Part shown: piece by piece, positions 34,265 to 42,862 of the stretch
How the letters are laid out: every line of letters starts with the position of its first letter
Position numbering within the stretch: the stretch's first letter is position 1
Source: Bacillota bacterium
GTDB lineage: Bacteria > Bacillota > Clostridia > Christensenellales > SZUA-584
NCBI GenBank assembly: GCA_023415795.1
Contig: JAEZJG010000004.1
Coordinates: forward strand, 1 to 64,000
Length of the DNA stretch: 64,000 nucleotides
Direction of reading: 5' to 3'
Notes under the pieces: model-generated
Told to the model about the DNA's origin: nothing
Database searches by the model: none
Seen by the model: only the letters and a program-made list of their open reading frames with translations
Program-made: the position numbers and the translations under genes

Positions 34265-36577
34265 TTACTCCTCCTCTTTTGAGGGATCGGCGATAAGCCC
34301 TTCCTCGGTGAACCGCTGGAACAGTATATGCGGGTTCAACGGCAGCTTATCGACGGCAACGCCGGTGGCGTTCAGTATCGCGTTTCTTATCGCGGGCGCA
34401 ACGGGCGTCGCCGGCGGCTCACCCAGCGCCTTGGTGCCAAACGGGCTGGTGGGCTCTGCGTTTTCCACGAACTGCGCCTCCAGATGCGGGTGATCCAGCA
34501 TCGTGGCGAGCTTGTAGTCCAGCAGGTTGTTGTTGAGCGGCTTGCCCGATTTGGGATCGAACAGCAGCTGCTCAGACAAACCGTAGCCGATGCCCATCGA
34601 CATGCCGCCGTGTACCTGCGCCTCTGCCAGCGCCGGGTTGATCAGCGTGCCGCAGTCGTGCACGTTGATGACCTTGGTGAGCGTGGCCTTGCACAGCGGA
34701 ATATCCACCTCCACCTCCGCGATGCAGCAGCCGAAGCTGTACGCGTTGTTGGTGATGTGGTAGCTGGATTCGGCGGTGATGTGATCACTCTTCTTCATGC
34801 TGTAGATCACCTCGGTCGCCAGCTCCTCCAGCGACATCAGCACGCGCCCGTCCGTCTTGCGGACGATGTTGCTGTCGATAATATCGAGGTTCGCCTCTGC
34901 CATGTGCGTCAGCCCGCTCGCGTGCTTTAATATCTTTTCCTTGAGTATCTGCCCCGTCTGCGTGATGGAGAAGCCGCATACATAGGTCTGGCGCGACGCA
35001 TACGAGCCGAGACCGTACGGCGTTACGTCCGTGTCCTGACACGAAACCACGTGCACATCACGGTAGTCCTTGAGCCCCACCACGTCTGCCGCCATCTGAG
35101 CAAAGGCGGTATCCGCGCCCTGACCGATCTCCGTTTCGCCCACCTGCAGCTGCATCGAGCCGTCCTCGTTCAGCACCATGCGGCAGGAGGAATGCTCAAG
35201 AGCAATGGGCCACACCGCCGTATTATACCAGAAGCAGGAGATGCCAAGCCCCTTGCGGATGGGACCGGTCTGGTGCTTGTATTCCTCTATCTTTTTATGA
35301 TAGTCCATGTATTCCATCGCCTTGTCGAGGCACTGGTTATAGGTATCATAGTAGTTCTCGTTCTTTGAGAAGTTATCCTTATAGCCCTGCGGCATCAGGT
35401 TCTTGCGGCGGAACACTTCCGGGTCCATACCCAGCGCCTTGCACACGTCGTCCGTGTGGCTCTCCACCGCGAACATCGCCTGCGGTATGCCGTAGCCGCG
35501 CATCGCGCCCGCCACCGATTTGTTGGTGTACACGGTGTAGGCATCGCCCTGCACGTTGGGGCAGGGATACATCTGCGGGAACGCGCCCATGCCCTTGGCG
35601 ACAATGGCGTGTCCGTGCGACGCGTACGCGCCCTGATCCGAGAACGCCTCCAGCTTGCGCGCAACGTATGTGCCGTCCGGACGCACCCACGAAATGATGT
35701 GCGAGCGTATGGCATGGCGTGTGCGGTTGCTGACAAACGTGTCCTCGCGCGGTACATCGATCTTCACCAGACGCCCGCCCAGCTGCTGCGTGATGTAAGC
35801 CAGCAGCGGTTCGTACAGCGTATCCTGCTTGTTGCCGAAGCCGCCGCCGATGTAGGGCTTCACGATGCGCACCTTGCCCCACGGTATGCCCAGCGCCTGC
35901 CCCACCGTCCGGCGGACGATGTGCGGTATCTGCGTGGACGCGACCACCACGATGCGGTCTCCCTCACCGTAGGCATACGCGATAAAGTTCTCGATATGGC
36001 AGTGCTGCACCACCTGCGTGTCGTACCATTTGTCCACGCAGATGAGCCCCGGCTCCTTGATGGCCTCGTCGTAATTGCCGATGTTGATGGAGGTATGCTT
36101 GAGCACGTTGTTCGGGTATTCCTCGTGCAGCTGCGGTCTGCCGTCCTCCATCGCCTCCTGCGGGTCCAGCACGAAGGGCAGCGTTTCGTATTCCACCTTC
36201 ACGGCACGGGCGGCCTGCGCCGCGGCTATTTCGTTCTCTGCCACCACCGCTGCCACGTCGTCGCCGTAATAGCGCACATGGCGGTTAAGCAGCAGCCTGT
36301 CTGCCACGTCCTGATGCCCCGGATCAGTAGACCACGGATGCCCCGCCGTGGGAAACTGTATATCCGGCACGTCGAAGCATGTGAATATACGCACCACGCC
36401 CGGCACCTTCTCCGCCTCGGACAAATCAATGGACTTCACATACCCGTGTGCGATGGTCGAGCGCACGACGACGACGATCAGCGCGCCCTTGTCGCACAGG
36501 TCATCCGTATACTTGGCACGGCCGGTCGCTTTATCCAGCGCGTCGAGTCTCTCGACACTTTTTCCTACCTGGCTCAC
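34265..36577 (-). CDS. xdhA: Xanthine dehydrogenase, molybdenum-binding subunit
   Basis: A 770-residue catalytic subunit. Moco-binding blocks include GGGFGNKQD, AGAMRGYGIPQ and GETEIGQGADTAF; the catalytic Glu is in GTKALGEPPATPVAP near the C-terminus. GTG 36577 is favoured because AAAGGGGG lies just upstream; the frame runs on to 36622. The gene next upstream, yqeB, belongs to the selenium-dependent molybdenum hydroxylase system, so this enzyme may carry a labile selenium atom at Mo. Substrate is inferred as xanthine or another purine. Confidence 0.93.
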   Translation of the reverse strand: MSQVGKSVERLDALDKATGRAKYTDDLCDKGALIVVVVRSTIAHGYVKSIDLSEAEKVPGVVRIFTCFDVPDIQFPTAGHPWSTDPGHQDVADRLLLNRHVRYYGDDVAAVVAENEIAAAQAARAVKVEYETLPFVLDPQEAMEDGRPQLHEEYPNNVLKHTSINIGNYDEAIKEPGLICVDKWYDTQVVQHCHIENFIAYAYGEGDRIVVVASTQIPHIVRRTVGQALGIPWGKVRIVKPYIGGGFGNKQDTLYEPLLAYITQQLGGRLVKIDVPREDTFVSNRTRHAIRSHIISWVRPDGTYVARKLEAFSDQGAYASHGHAIVAKGMGAFPQMYPCPNVQGDAYTVYTNKSVAGAMRGYGIPQAMFAVESHTDDVCKALGMDPEVFRRKNLMPQGYKDNFSKNENYYDTYNQCLDKAMEYMDYHKKIEEYKHQTGPIRKGLGISCFWYNTAVWPIALEHSSCRMVLNEDGSMQLQVGETEIGQGADTAFAQMAADVVGLKDYRDVHVVSCQDTDVTPYGLGSYASRQTYVCGFSITQTGQILKEKILKHASGLTHMAEANLDIIDSNIVRKTDGRVLMSLEELATEVIYSMKKSDHITAESSYHITNNAYSFGCCIAEVEVDIPLCKATLTKVINVHDCGTLINPALAEAQVHGGMSMGIGYGLSEQLLFDPKSGKPLNNNLLDYKLATMLDHPHLEAQFVENAEPTSPFGTKALGEPPATPVAPAIRNAILNATGVAVDKLPLNPHILFQRFTEEGLIADPSKEEE

Positions 36578-36635
36578 AACGCATTCCCCCTTTTTATACA
36601 ATGTCATGTTATTTATGACCAAATAAAATCCACGT

Positions 36636-37433
36636 TTACAGCTTCAGCCTCAGATGCATGATGGCCTCCAGCACGCCGCCGCCGATGGCTCGCGCCTTTT
36701 CGGAAACGGTGTAGCAGTATTCGCGCTTATCGCGCGGGTCCACATCGCCGATCTTCATGCCTGCACCCACGACAATGCCCGACTGTATCATGCCGCGCAG
36801 CACCCCGGTCAGCGGCGCGTATACCGGCACGCCTGCCACATGCGCCAGCTCCTGCCCCTGCGTCACATGATCGCCGATGTCTGCCGCCGTCACGATGACG
36901 CCCTCTGCGGGTGAGCGCACGATGCGTTCGCTGGTGTAGCCTGCGATGCTGCCCGGCGTGCCCGTGTTGGGTTCCGCCGCCCCGTCGTAGAACACCCGCC
37001 CAAGGTTGTGCCCGCGGTTGGTCTCCACCACGGCGTGAACGTCCCGACCGGCAAAAAAGCCGGGACCCAAGCCAACAACGATACGCGCCATATCCTTCGA
37101 TGTCCCAACGTTGCGCTTGGCCAGTATCGCATCCACCAGCGCCAGCGGACGAAGCTCGCTCAAGCAGCTGCAATCCGGGTCAACCAGCACGGGGATATAA
37201 TGCTCACCAAGTATGCTCCGGCACGCGCTGACGGACTGTGCCTTCACGGCTCTTTGCCCTTCCACCTCGGCACTGCCATCGAAAACGGCCTGCGCAAAGG
37301 CCACCGTGCGACGGATCACCGTGGGCTGCGCGGTTTCCAGCACCACAACACGAAAGCCGCAGTTGACCAGCCTGCCCACCGTTCCCGACGCGAGGTCTCC
37401 GCCGCCCCGCACGACCACCAGATTATCTGTCAT
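36636..37433 (-). CDS. yqeB: Selenium-dependent molybdenum hydroxylase maturation protein YqeB
   Basis: A 265-residue protein of the EF2563/YqeB family, found only with selenium-dependent molybdenum hydroxylases. The N-terminus LVVVRGGGDLASGT is a Rossmann-like loop; the middle has GLGPGFFAGRDVHAVVET. Probably helps insert Se into, or mature, the Mo cofactor. ATG 37433 follows GGAAG; the longer frame to 37487 lacks one. It is the first gene after the riboswitch-type leader, 164 bases downstream of the aptamer. Confidence 0.9.
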   Translation of the reverse strand: MTDNLVVVRGGGDLASGTVGRLVNCGFRVVVLETAQPTVIRRTVAFAQAVFDGSAEVEGQRAVKAQSVSACRSILGEHYIPVLVDPDCSCLSELRPLALVDAILAKRNVGTSKDMARIVVGLGPGFFAGRDVHAVVETNRGHNLGRVFYDGAAEPNTGTPGSIAGYTSERIVRSPAEGVIVTAADIGDHVTQGQELAHVAGVPVYAPLTGVLRGMIQSGIVVGAGMKIGDVDPRDKREYCYTVSEKARAIGGGVLEAIMHLRLKL

Positions 37434-37508
37434 GCGCCACACTTCCTTAACTGCTTGGATGCTGCCCTTGCTCGGGTAAGCCCGCACGCCTCAAAAAAGC
37501 AGCGGCTT

Positions 37509-37613
37509 AAAATATAAAAACCCCGAACCGCAAGAGATACACCTTGAGAATCGCAGCCGGTTTTTGGTCGGCCCAGCTTGATTACTCAACATGTATCTCT
37601 TGTAGCCTAGGGC
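37509..37613 (-). terminator. Riboswitch-controlled terminator (alternative fold)
   Basis: Minus strand: an arm starting with the 3' halves of aptamer stems P3 and P1 (GCCC...CUACAAGAGAUACA) can pair with UGUAUCUCUUG...CGGGG, ending directly at UUUUUAUAUUUU. The 11-base core pairing is perfect (37592-37602 with 37531-37541) and the outer part uses G-U pairs. This hairpin and the aptamer exclude each other, so ligand binding should allow read-through. Confidence 0.65.
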
Positions 37614-37667
37614 AATTTACGGTCGCCTGTAGAGACGTCCATACCAATCTATGGACTTATACAAGAG
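37597..37667 (-). ncRNA. Purine riboswitch aptamer, guanine-class variant
   Basis: Minus strand, 5' to 3': P1 CUCUUGUA, J1/2 UAA, P2 GUCCAUA with loop GAUUGG and UAUGGAC, J2/3 GUCUCUACA (family GUYUCUACC), P3 closed on the loop CCGUAAA, J3/1 with C at the specificity position followed by U-A, and the P1 return UACAAGAG. All three stems of a purine three-way junction are present. Differences from the standard: a 6-base L2 and one or two extra bases around P3/J3-1. The C predicts guanine, hypoxanthine or xanthine rather than adenine. It sits before a purine-breakdown operon. Confidence 0.78.
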
Positions 37668-37732
37668 CACCAAATGCCGCCAAACGTGACGCTCGCCAAG
37701 TCAGCAGCCAATACCTGTTTTGTTGTACTTTA

Positions 37733-37761
37733 ATTTTATCAACTTGCACAGTCGATGTCAA
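37733..37761 (-). promoter_or_regulatory. Promoter of the yqeB-xdh-guaD operon
   Basis: Minus strand TTGACA (37761-37756), 17 bases, TAAAAT (37738-37733). Start predicted near 37726, about 60 bases before the aptamer. Confidence 0.75.
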
Positions 37762-37801
37762 GCTGATTCGCGGTGCGGACATGCTTGAAATGCCTTTAAA
37801 T

Positions 37802-37817
37802 CACAAATATTTTTGTG
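37802..37817. promoter_or_regulatory. Operator CACAAA-N4-TTTGTG at the second Crp/Fnr promoter
   Basis: A perfect 6+6 palindrome just upstream of TATAAT (37819-37824), lying within the spacer of the predicted promoter. A bound regulator would block transcription, so it is probably the autoregulatory site of the Crp/Fnr protein encoded at 37871. Confidence 0.55.
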
Positions 37818-37870
37818 CTATAATCAAGTTGCGGCAGCGCCTGATCCGCCGGACGGAAAGGAAGCAAACG

Positions 37871-38545
37871 ATGAACACTGTGGTGAATACACTTCAAAAA
37901 ACAAAGCTTTTCACCGGCATAAGTGCGTCTGACATCGCCGCGCTGTGCCCGCTGCTGGGCGCGCAGCAAAGGCTGTGCCAAAAGGGTACGGTGCTGATTG
38001 GCACGGATACCGTCGTCGATTTCGCGGGCATTGTGGCGGACGGAGAGCTCAACACCTTCAAGCCGGATTCACACGGCAGCCTGAACCTGATACATAAAAT
38101 ACGCGCGTATGAGCTGTTCGGTCTCGATATCGCCTGCACGCCCAGCCGCCTAAGCCCGCTCATCACCGTGTGCGCCACCGACGCTCAGATCATTACGTTC
38201 CCCTACGCGCGCATCGCGGAGCCGGGTTCCATCCCCGACCGGCTGCGCTGCGAGCTGCTGAAAAACATACTGGAGCTGACCGCCAACGAAAACATGCGCC
38301 AGCTTTACAAGATCGATATACTGTCCCGCAAGAGCCTGCGCGAGCGCATTATGCTGTATCTCACGCTGCAGAGCCGCCGCCGAAAATCGAACGAAATCGT
38401 CATCCCCTTCAACCGCGAGGAATTCGCCGCCTACCTGTGCGTCGATCGCAGCGCGCTGTCCCGCGAGCTGGGACGCATGCAGGAGGAAGGGCTGATCACG
38501 TTTGAGAAGAACCGCTTCCGCCTGCTCTCCGATATCGGGGACTAA
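37871..38545 (+). CDS. Crp/Fnr-family transcription regulator (second)
   Basis: A 224-residue regulator with an effector-binding barrel and a C-terminal winged helix; the recognition helix VDRSALSREL shares RSALSREL with the Crp/Fnr protein at 1215. No clear Cys sensor set. ATG 37871 follows GGAAG; the frame extends far upstream through the riboswitch region but that part is not coding. It lies between the purine operon and the molybdenum operon. Its own promoter carries CACAAA-N4-TTTGTG, different from the TGTTGC-N4-GCAACA site of the first regulator. Confidence 0.88.
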   Translation: MNTVVNTLQKTKLFTGISASDIAALCPLLGAQQRLCQKGTVLIGTDTVVDFAGIVADGELNTFKPDSHGSLNLIHKIRAYELFGLDIACTPSRLSPLITVCATDAQIITFPYARIAEPGSIPDRLRCELLKNILELTANENMRQLYKIDILSRKSLRERIMLYLTLQSRRRKSNEIVIPFNREEFAAYLCVDRSALSRELGRMQEEGLITFEKNRFRLLSDIGD

Positions 38546-38661
38546 AAACAAGAATCCCGTGTTGGCATTTGTTTCGCTTTCCCTTGATTCATTTGAAATA
38601 GGCATTTATTGATCTGTTTCTCGTGTTCTCAAATTTCCTCAAAATATATTTTCAATACTTC

Positions 38662-38691
38662 TTGACAAATCTATGCCAAGTATGGTATAAT
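38662..38691 (+). promoter_or_regulatory. Strong consensus promoter of the small-peptide locus
   Basis: TTGACA (38662-38667), 18 bases, TATAAT (38686-38691): perfect boxes, the best in the window. It reads toward two tiny reading frames. Confidence 0.8.
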
Positions 38692-38721
38692 GAGGTTAAT
38701 ATCTCGACATATGCAATTCAA

Positions 38722-38750
38722 GCTGTTTATAGTGTATAAACAGCATTTTG
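38722..38750 (+). terminator. Leader hairpin (possible attenuator)
   Basis: Perfect stem GCTGTTTATA-GTG-TATAAACAGC followed by ATTTTGT, about 30 bases into the predicted transcript and before the first small peptide. It could terminate a short RNA or protect the mRNA 5' end. Confidence 0.5.
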
Positions 38751-38792
38751 TCTTTCTCGCTTCAATTTAATATAAAAGAAAGGAGTTTTTTT

Positions 38793-38888
38793 GTGTATCT
38801 TCATATTGACAACGAATGCCTTATTTTGATATTACCTTTTATCATTACGCTAGTACAAATTTTCAGAACAAATAATAAGAGAATTTAA
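38793..38888 (+). CDS. Tiny hydrophobic peptide 1
   Basis: Thirty-one residues: MYLHIDNEC, one hydrophobic helix (LILILPFIITLVQIF), then a basic tail RTNNKR. GTG start with AAAGGAG 7 bases upstream. The shape (one helix, charged end, AT-rich, strong promoter, long untranslated ends) is that of small membrane toxins of type I toxin-antitoxin loci or small regulatory membrane peptides. No family recognised. Confidence 0.55.
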   Translation: MYLHIDNECLILILPFIITLVQIFRTNNKRI

Positions 38889-38983
38889 TAACCACCTATC
38901 CATAAAGCAAAATCGGTTTTTCACATCAAATTCTTATTCAATCAATAAGTCGGGGTATTTATTCTAACGAAAGGAGGTTTAAT

Positions 38984-39094
38984 TTGCATTTGCATAAATT
39001 TGTACAGATTTTTTCATTCTTATGTATTATAATTTCAGCGTTGTCTGACCTTGGATTATTACTTATTTCCATCTTTGAAATCACACAGATATAA
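38984..39094 (+). CDS. Tiny hydrophobic peptide 2
   Basis: Thirty-six residues beginning MHLHKFVQIF and hydrophobic for most of its length (SFLCIIISALSDLGLLLISI). TTG start with AAAGGAGG 6 bases upstream. It shares the LH start and size with peptide 1, so the pair may have arisen by duplication. A weak GTTAAG/CTTAAC hairpin at 39111-39128 could end the transcript. Confidence 0.55.
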   Translation: MHLHKFVQIFSFLCIIISALSDLGLLLISIFEITQI

Positions 39095-39225
39095 GAATTA
39101 TAATAGAGCTGTTAAGATAAAACTTAACGATCACAATTTTTCTCGACCTTGATGTATTCGTATGTAACTTCATCCAAGGGCAACAAGTTGTGTATTAATC
39201 TCCGTATATATCAGTCCCGTATTCC

Positions 39226-39735
39226 TCAGCGGGCGCACTCGCCGTCGTCGCCGCGCAGTATCGCAAGACCGTGTGACACCGCGTCCAGTATCACATCCAA
39301 GCTTTCCTTCACCGCCTTGGGGCTGCCCGGCAGGTTGATGATGAGCGTGCGCTGCCGTATCACGGACACGCCGCGGCTCAGCATGGCACGGTTGGTGATG
39401 CGCATGCTTTGCGCCCTGATCGCCTCGCTGATGCCCGGCACATGCCGGTGCGCCACCGACAGCGTTGCCTCCGGCGTCACATCGCGCGGCGACAATCCCG
39501 TCCCGCCCGTCGTGAACACAACGTCGCAGATATCCCCGTCCGCCAGCCGCATCAGCTCTGCAGCCAGCTGCTCCTGATCGTCGGGCAGCACGCGATAGCT
39601 GGCGATAAGGTAGCCATTCTCCCGCAGTATTGCTTGAAGCGTTTCGCCGCTGATATCCTCGCGCTCACCTGCCGCACCCTTGTCACTGGCAGTAATCACC
39701 GCCGCCCGATACGCTTTACCCGACATGCATTTCAT
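39226..39735 (-). CDS. mogA: Molybdopterin adenylyltransferase (MogA/MoaB family)
   Basis: A 169-residue enzyme that activates molybdopterin with ATP for metal insertion. TTGGTGLSPRDVTPEAT and NLPGSPKAV are the substrate-binding blocks. Last gene of the molybdenum operon; overlaps the MOSC gene by 20 bases. Confidence 0.9.
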   Translation of the reverse strand: MKCMSGKAYRAAVITASDKGAAGEREDISGETLQAILRENGYLIASYRVLPDDQEQLAAELMRLADGDICDVVFTTGGTGLSPRDVTPEATLSVAHRHVPGISEAIRAQSMRITNRAMLSRGVSVIRQRTLIINLPGSPKAVKESLDVILDAVSHGLAILRGDDGECAR

Positions 39736-40144
39736 CCCCCACGCTTATCACGCCGCCGCTCAGCACGCGCGCGAACACGCCCTCCCGCGGCATGATGCAG
39801 TCGCCCACCTGACGGTATATCTCGCAGTGCGCGTGGCACTCCTTGCCTATTTGCGTGATTTCCAGCCGCACATCGCCGCAGGAGAGCTGCGTACCCACCG
39901 GCAGCGCCCGAAAGTCGATACCTTCCACCAGCAGGTTTTCACCAAACGCACCGTCGTCCACGGTCGCGTCCGTCGCGCGGAACGCCTCCACCTTGTCGTA
40001 AGACAGCAGGCTCACCTGACGATGCCAGCTGCCCGCATGCGCGTCGTCCTTCAGCCCGAAGTTCTCCACCAGCTCGCATGTGCCCACGTTGGTCTTCTTC
40101 GTGCCCTTCCTCTCGCTGATGCAAATCGCTTTCACTATACCCAT
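39716..40144 (-). CDS. MOSC-domain protein
   Basis: A 142-residue single MOSC domain (molybdenum cofactor sulfurase C-terminal), with the Cys in IGKECHAHCEIYRQVGDC expected to carry sulfur or sit near the cofactor. Stand-alone MOSC proteins may deliver sulfur to, or bind, Moco. One base separates it from moaA. Confidence 0.9.
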   Translation of the reverse strand: MGIVKAICISERKGTKKTNVGTCELVENFGLKDDAHAGSWHRQVSLLSYDKVEAFRATDATVDDGAFGENLLVEGIDFRALPVGTQLSCGDVRLEITQIGKECHAHCEIYRQVGDCIMPREGVFARVLSGGVISVGDEMHVG

Positions 40145-40145
40145 A

Positions 40146-41114
40146 TCATCCGCCTATCTGTACCATTTTACGCTGTTCTGTTGCCGTACCGTCACAGAAG
40201 TTGTGGCGCAGCGGCTTGGCGGTAATCGCCGCCGCCATCGCGTCCTTCAGCGCTTCATCCGATATGTCTGCCCGCAGCAGCTCCTTGACATTCAATCCGT
40301 CCTCGTAGCAGAGGCAGGCTTTAAGCATGCCGTCCGCCGTCAGCCGCACACGGTTGCAGCTGCCGCAAAACGTGTGCGACATGGCGCTGATGAAGCCGAT
40401 GCTGCCTTTGAACCCCGCAAAGTCGGCATACTCCGCCGGGCCGCTGCCGTGGCCGTTTGCCGACCTTATCGGTTCGCCGAACGCCTGTGTGAGTGCAGCC
40501 AGCACTTCGGCATTATCCACGGACTTAAAATCCCGCCCCAAGCCGATGGGCATCATCTCGATGAAGCGAACGTCCAGTGCTTTCTCCCGCGCCAGTGCCG
40601 CCAGCCGCACCCAGTCGCCGCCGTTATACCCTTCCATCGGCACACAGTTGAGCTTCGTTTTCAGCCCCAGCGCCAGCGCCTTATCGATGCCCGCCATCAC
40701 GGCATCCCACGCGTCCACGCGCGTCAGCCGCGTAAAGCTTTCCGCGTCCATGCAATCCAGACTGAAGTTCACCGCATCCAGCCCCGCACCTTTGAGCGCC
40801 TGTGCCATCTCGGCGAACAGCACGCCGTTGGTGGTCATCGCGACGGATTCGACACCCGCCGTTGCCTTGACCATACGCACAAAATCCACGATGCCCTTTC
40901 GCACCAGCGGCTCTCCGCCGGTGATGCGGTATTTGGTGATGCCCAGCGCCACACCCGCTTCCACGACCCGCAGCATCTCCTCAAAGCGCAGTATATCGCC
41001 ATGCCCCACACACTCAACGCCTTCGGGCGGCATGCAATAAACGCACCGCAGATTGCAGCGATCCGTGACGGATATGCGCATATAGTCGATCGTCCGGCCA
41101 AAACCGTCTTGCAT
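40146..41114 (-). CDS. moaA: GTP 3',8-cyclase MoaA
   Basis: A 322-residue radical-SAM enzyme for the first step of Moco synthesis. N-terminal cluster CNLRCVYCMP, then TGGEPLVRK; second cluster FCGSCNRVRLTADG plus the later Cys in ACLCYEDG. It ends in IGG, giving the C-terminal double Gly the enzyme needs. Confidence 0.95.
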   Translation of the reverse strand: MQDGFGRTIDYMRISVTDRCNLRCVYCMPPEGVECVGHGDILRFEEMLRVVEAGVALGITKYRITGGEPLVRKGIVDFVRMVKATAGVESVAMTTNGVLFAEMAQALKGAGLDAVNFSLDCMDAESFTRLTRVDAWDAVMAGIDKALALGLKTKLNCVPMEGYNGGDWVRLAALAREKALDVRFIEMMPIGLGRDFKSVDNAEVLAALTQAFGEPIRSANGHGSGPAEYADFAGFKGSIGFISAMSHTFCGSCNRVRLTADGMLKACLCYEDGLNVKELLRADISDEALKDAMAAAITAKPLRHNFCDGTATEQRKMVQIGG

Positions 41115-41118
41115 GGCG

Positions 41119-42171
41119 TTACCTCATCAGTATGATATGATCCTCCGGCAGCCGCAGATACAGCGTTTCCGGAGCCCCCAGCGATTCCCACTTGTCCTTG
41201 CTCAGCTCGCAGCGCAGATACGCCCAATCCTTGTCTGCGCCGCCCTTCACATATGCGATCACGATGGTGGAGAACATGTCCTCGATCACCCGCGTCACGC
41301 GGCATTCAATCACGTTACTCCCGCCGCCGCTCTGTGACAGCTCGAAGAAGTGTGCGCGAAAGCCGATGTAACGGATATCGTCCGGCACCGTCCGCGATAC
41401 CGTCAGCTCCGTGTTCCAGTCCGCCGCGTACAGCGTTTGCTCCCCCGTCTTCGCCGCCGCCGAGAAGTTCTTGCAGCCGGACAACAGCGCCGTGGACAGC
41501 GTCTGCGGCTGGGCGAACAGATCCTTCTTGTCCAGCACCTCGATGGTCGCGCCGTCTTCCATCACCGCCACGCGGTCGCACAGGCGGTAAACCTCGTCGC
41601 GGTTGTGCGAGACAAACAATATTGTGCCGCCGAAGCTCTCCTGCACCTTCAGTATCTCCAGCTCCAGCTGCCATTTGAGAAAGCTGTCCAGCGCAGACAG
41701 CGGTTCGTCCATCATCAGCAGCGCCGGTTCGCTCGCCAGCACACGCGCCAACGCCACCCGCTGCTGCTGCCCGCCCGAGAGCTGATGCGGGTAGTGCCGC
41801 TCCAGCCCCTCCAGATAAAACGCCGCGATCTTGTCGCGCACAGCCTTTGCCTTATCCCGACCCTTGGGTATGCCGCAGGCGATGTTCTGCTCAACCGTCA
41901 TGTTGGGAAACAGCGCGTAGTTCTGGAACAGATAGCCCGTGTTGCGGCTGCGCGCCGGTATGTTGATGCGCTTGTCGCTGTCGAACAGCACCCTCCCGTT
42001 CAGCACGATGCGGCCCCTGTCCGGCGTCACAATGCCCGCGATGCACTTTAGCGTCATGCTCTTGCCGCAGCCGGACGCGCCGAGTATCGCCAGCGTCTCG
42101 TCCTGCACCTCGAAGCGGCTCTTCAGATGGAAGCTGCCCGTGCGCTTCTCGATATCCACGCTCAGCGCCAT
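41119..42171 (-). CDS. modC: Molybdate ABC transporter ATPase ModC
   Basis: A 350-residue ATPase. Walker A GASGCGKS, signature LSGGQQQRVALARVL, Walker B LLMMDEPLSALD, switch His in FVSHNRDE. The C-terminal 120 residues form a TOBE/Mop-like domain that may sense oxyanion. Overlaps modB by 10 bases. Confidence 0.93.
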   Translation of the reverse strand: MALSVDIEKRTGSFHLKSRFEVQDETLAILGASGCGKSMTLKCIAGIVTPDRGRIVLNGRVLFDSDKRINIPARSRNTGYLFQNYALFPNMTVEQNIACGIPKGRDKAKAVRDKIAAFYLEGLERHYPHQLSGGQQQRVALARVLASEPALLMMDEPLSALDSFLKWQLELEILKVQESFGGTILFVSHNRDEVYRLCDRVAVMEDGATIEVLDKKDLFAQPQTLSTALLSGCKNFSAAAKTGEQTLYAADWNTELTVSRTVPDDIRYIGFRAHFFELSQSGGGSNVIECRVTRVIEDMFSTIVIAYVKGGADKDWAYLRCELSKDKWESLGAPETLYLRLPEDHIILMR

Positions 42172-42845
42172 CTCTTCACCGCCTCTCTTTTGCCATGGCT
42201 TGAGCGGCTAGAAAACCAGTTCATCAGTATGATGGTGGCGAACGATATGCCCACGATAATGATCATCCAGCGGTAAGCCAGCTCCCAGTTGCCCGCCTGC
42301 ACCGCCGTGTATATCGCGACGGACACCGTCTGCGTGCGTCCGGGGATGTTGCCTGCCAGCATGATGGTGGCACCGAACTCGCCCAGCGCCCGCGCAAACG
42401 CCAGCACCGCGCCTGCCAGTATGCTGGGTATGGAGTTCGGCATCATCACACGCCAGAACAGCTTAGGTTCCGACATGCCCAACGTCCGCGCCGCGGAGAG
42501 CAGATTCTCATCCAGCTGCTCGAAAGCGCCGCGCACCGTGCGGTACATCAGCGGGAACGCCACCACCGTAGACGCGATCACCGCGCCCGTCCACGTGAAC
42601 ACCACCGGCGCACCGATGCTGCCCAGCAGCTGCCCGATGAAGCCGTTCTTGCCGAATATCACCAGCAGGAAGAAGCCGACCATCGTGGGCGGAAGCACCA
42701 AAGGCAGCGTAAACAAACCGTCTACGATGCCCTTACCGCGCCTGAGCTTCACGGTCAGCCAAGCCGCGAGCACTCCCAATATAAATGTCAGAAGAGTCGC
42801 GATAAACGCGACCCGCAGTGACAGCCAGAGCGGCGAATAATCCAT
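42162..42845 (-). CDS. modB: Molybdate ABC transporter permease ModB
   Basis: A 227-residue permease with five to six helices and the EAA loop GAFEQLDENLLSAARTLG that contacts ModC. Seventeen bases after modA. Confidence 0.93.
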   Translation of the reverse strand: MDYSPLWLSLRVAFIATLLTFILGVLAAWLTVKLRRGKGIVDGLFTLPLVLPPTMVGFFLLVIFGKNGFIGQLLGSIGAPVVFTWTGAVIASTVVAFPLMYRTVRGAFEQLDENLLSAARTLGMSEPKLFWRVMMPNSIPSILAGAVLAFARALGEFGATIMLAGNIPGRTQTVSVAIYTAVQAGNWELAYRWMIIIVGISFATIILMNWFSSRSSHGKREAVKRWR

Positions 42846-42862
42846 GAAACCCTCTTATAAGT

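Noticed and set aside
37531..37602. The 11-bp inverted pairing as an anti-terminator (OFF switch)
   Set aside because: Considered first, but the pairing extends through G-U pairs to CGGGG directly before the U tract, so it is better read as the terminator itself. Folding could still reverse this.
37544..37870. Upstream extension of the second Crp/Fnr frame
   Set aside because: Runs through the riboswitch and promoter region; the ATG at 37871 has the ribosome site and family N-terminus.
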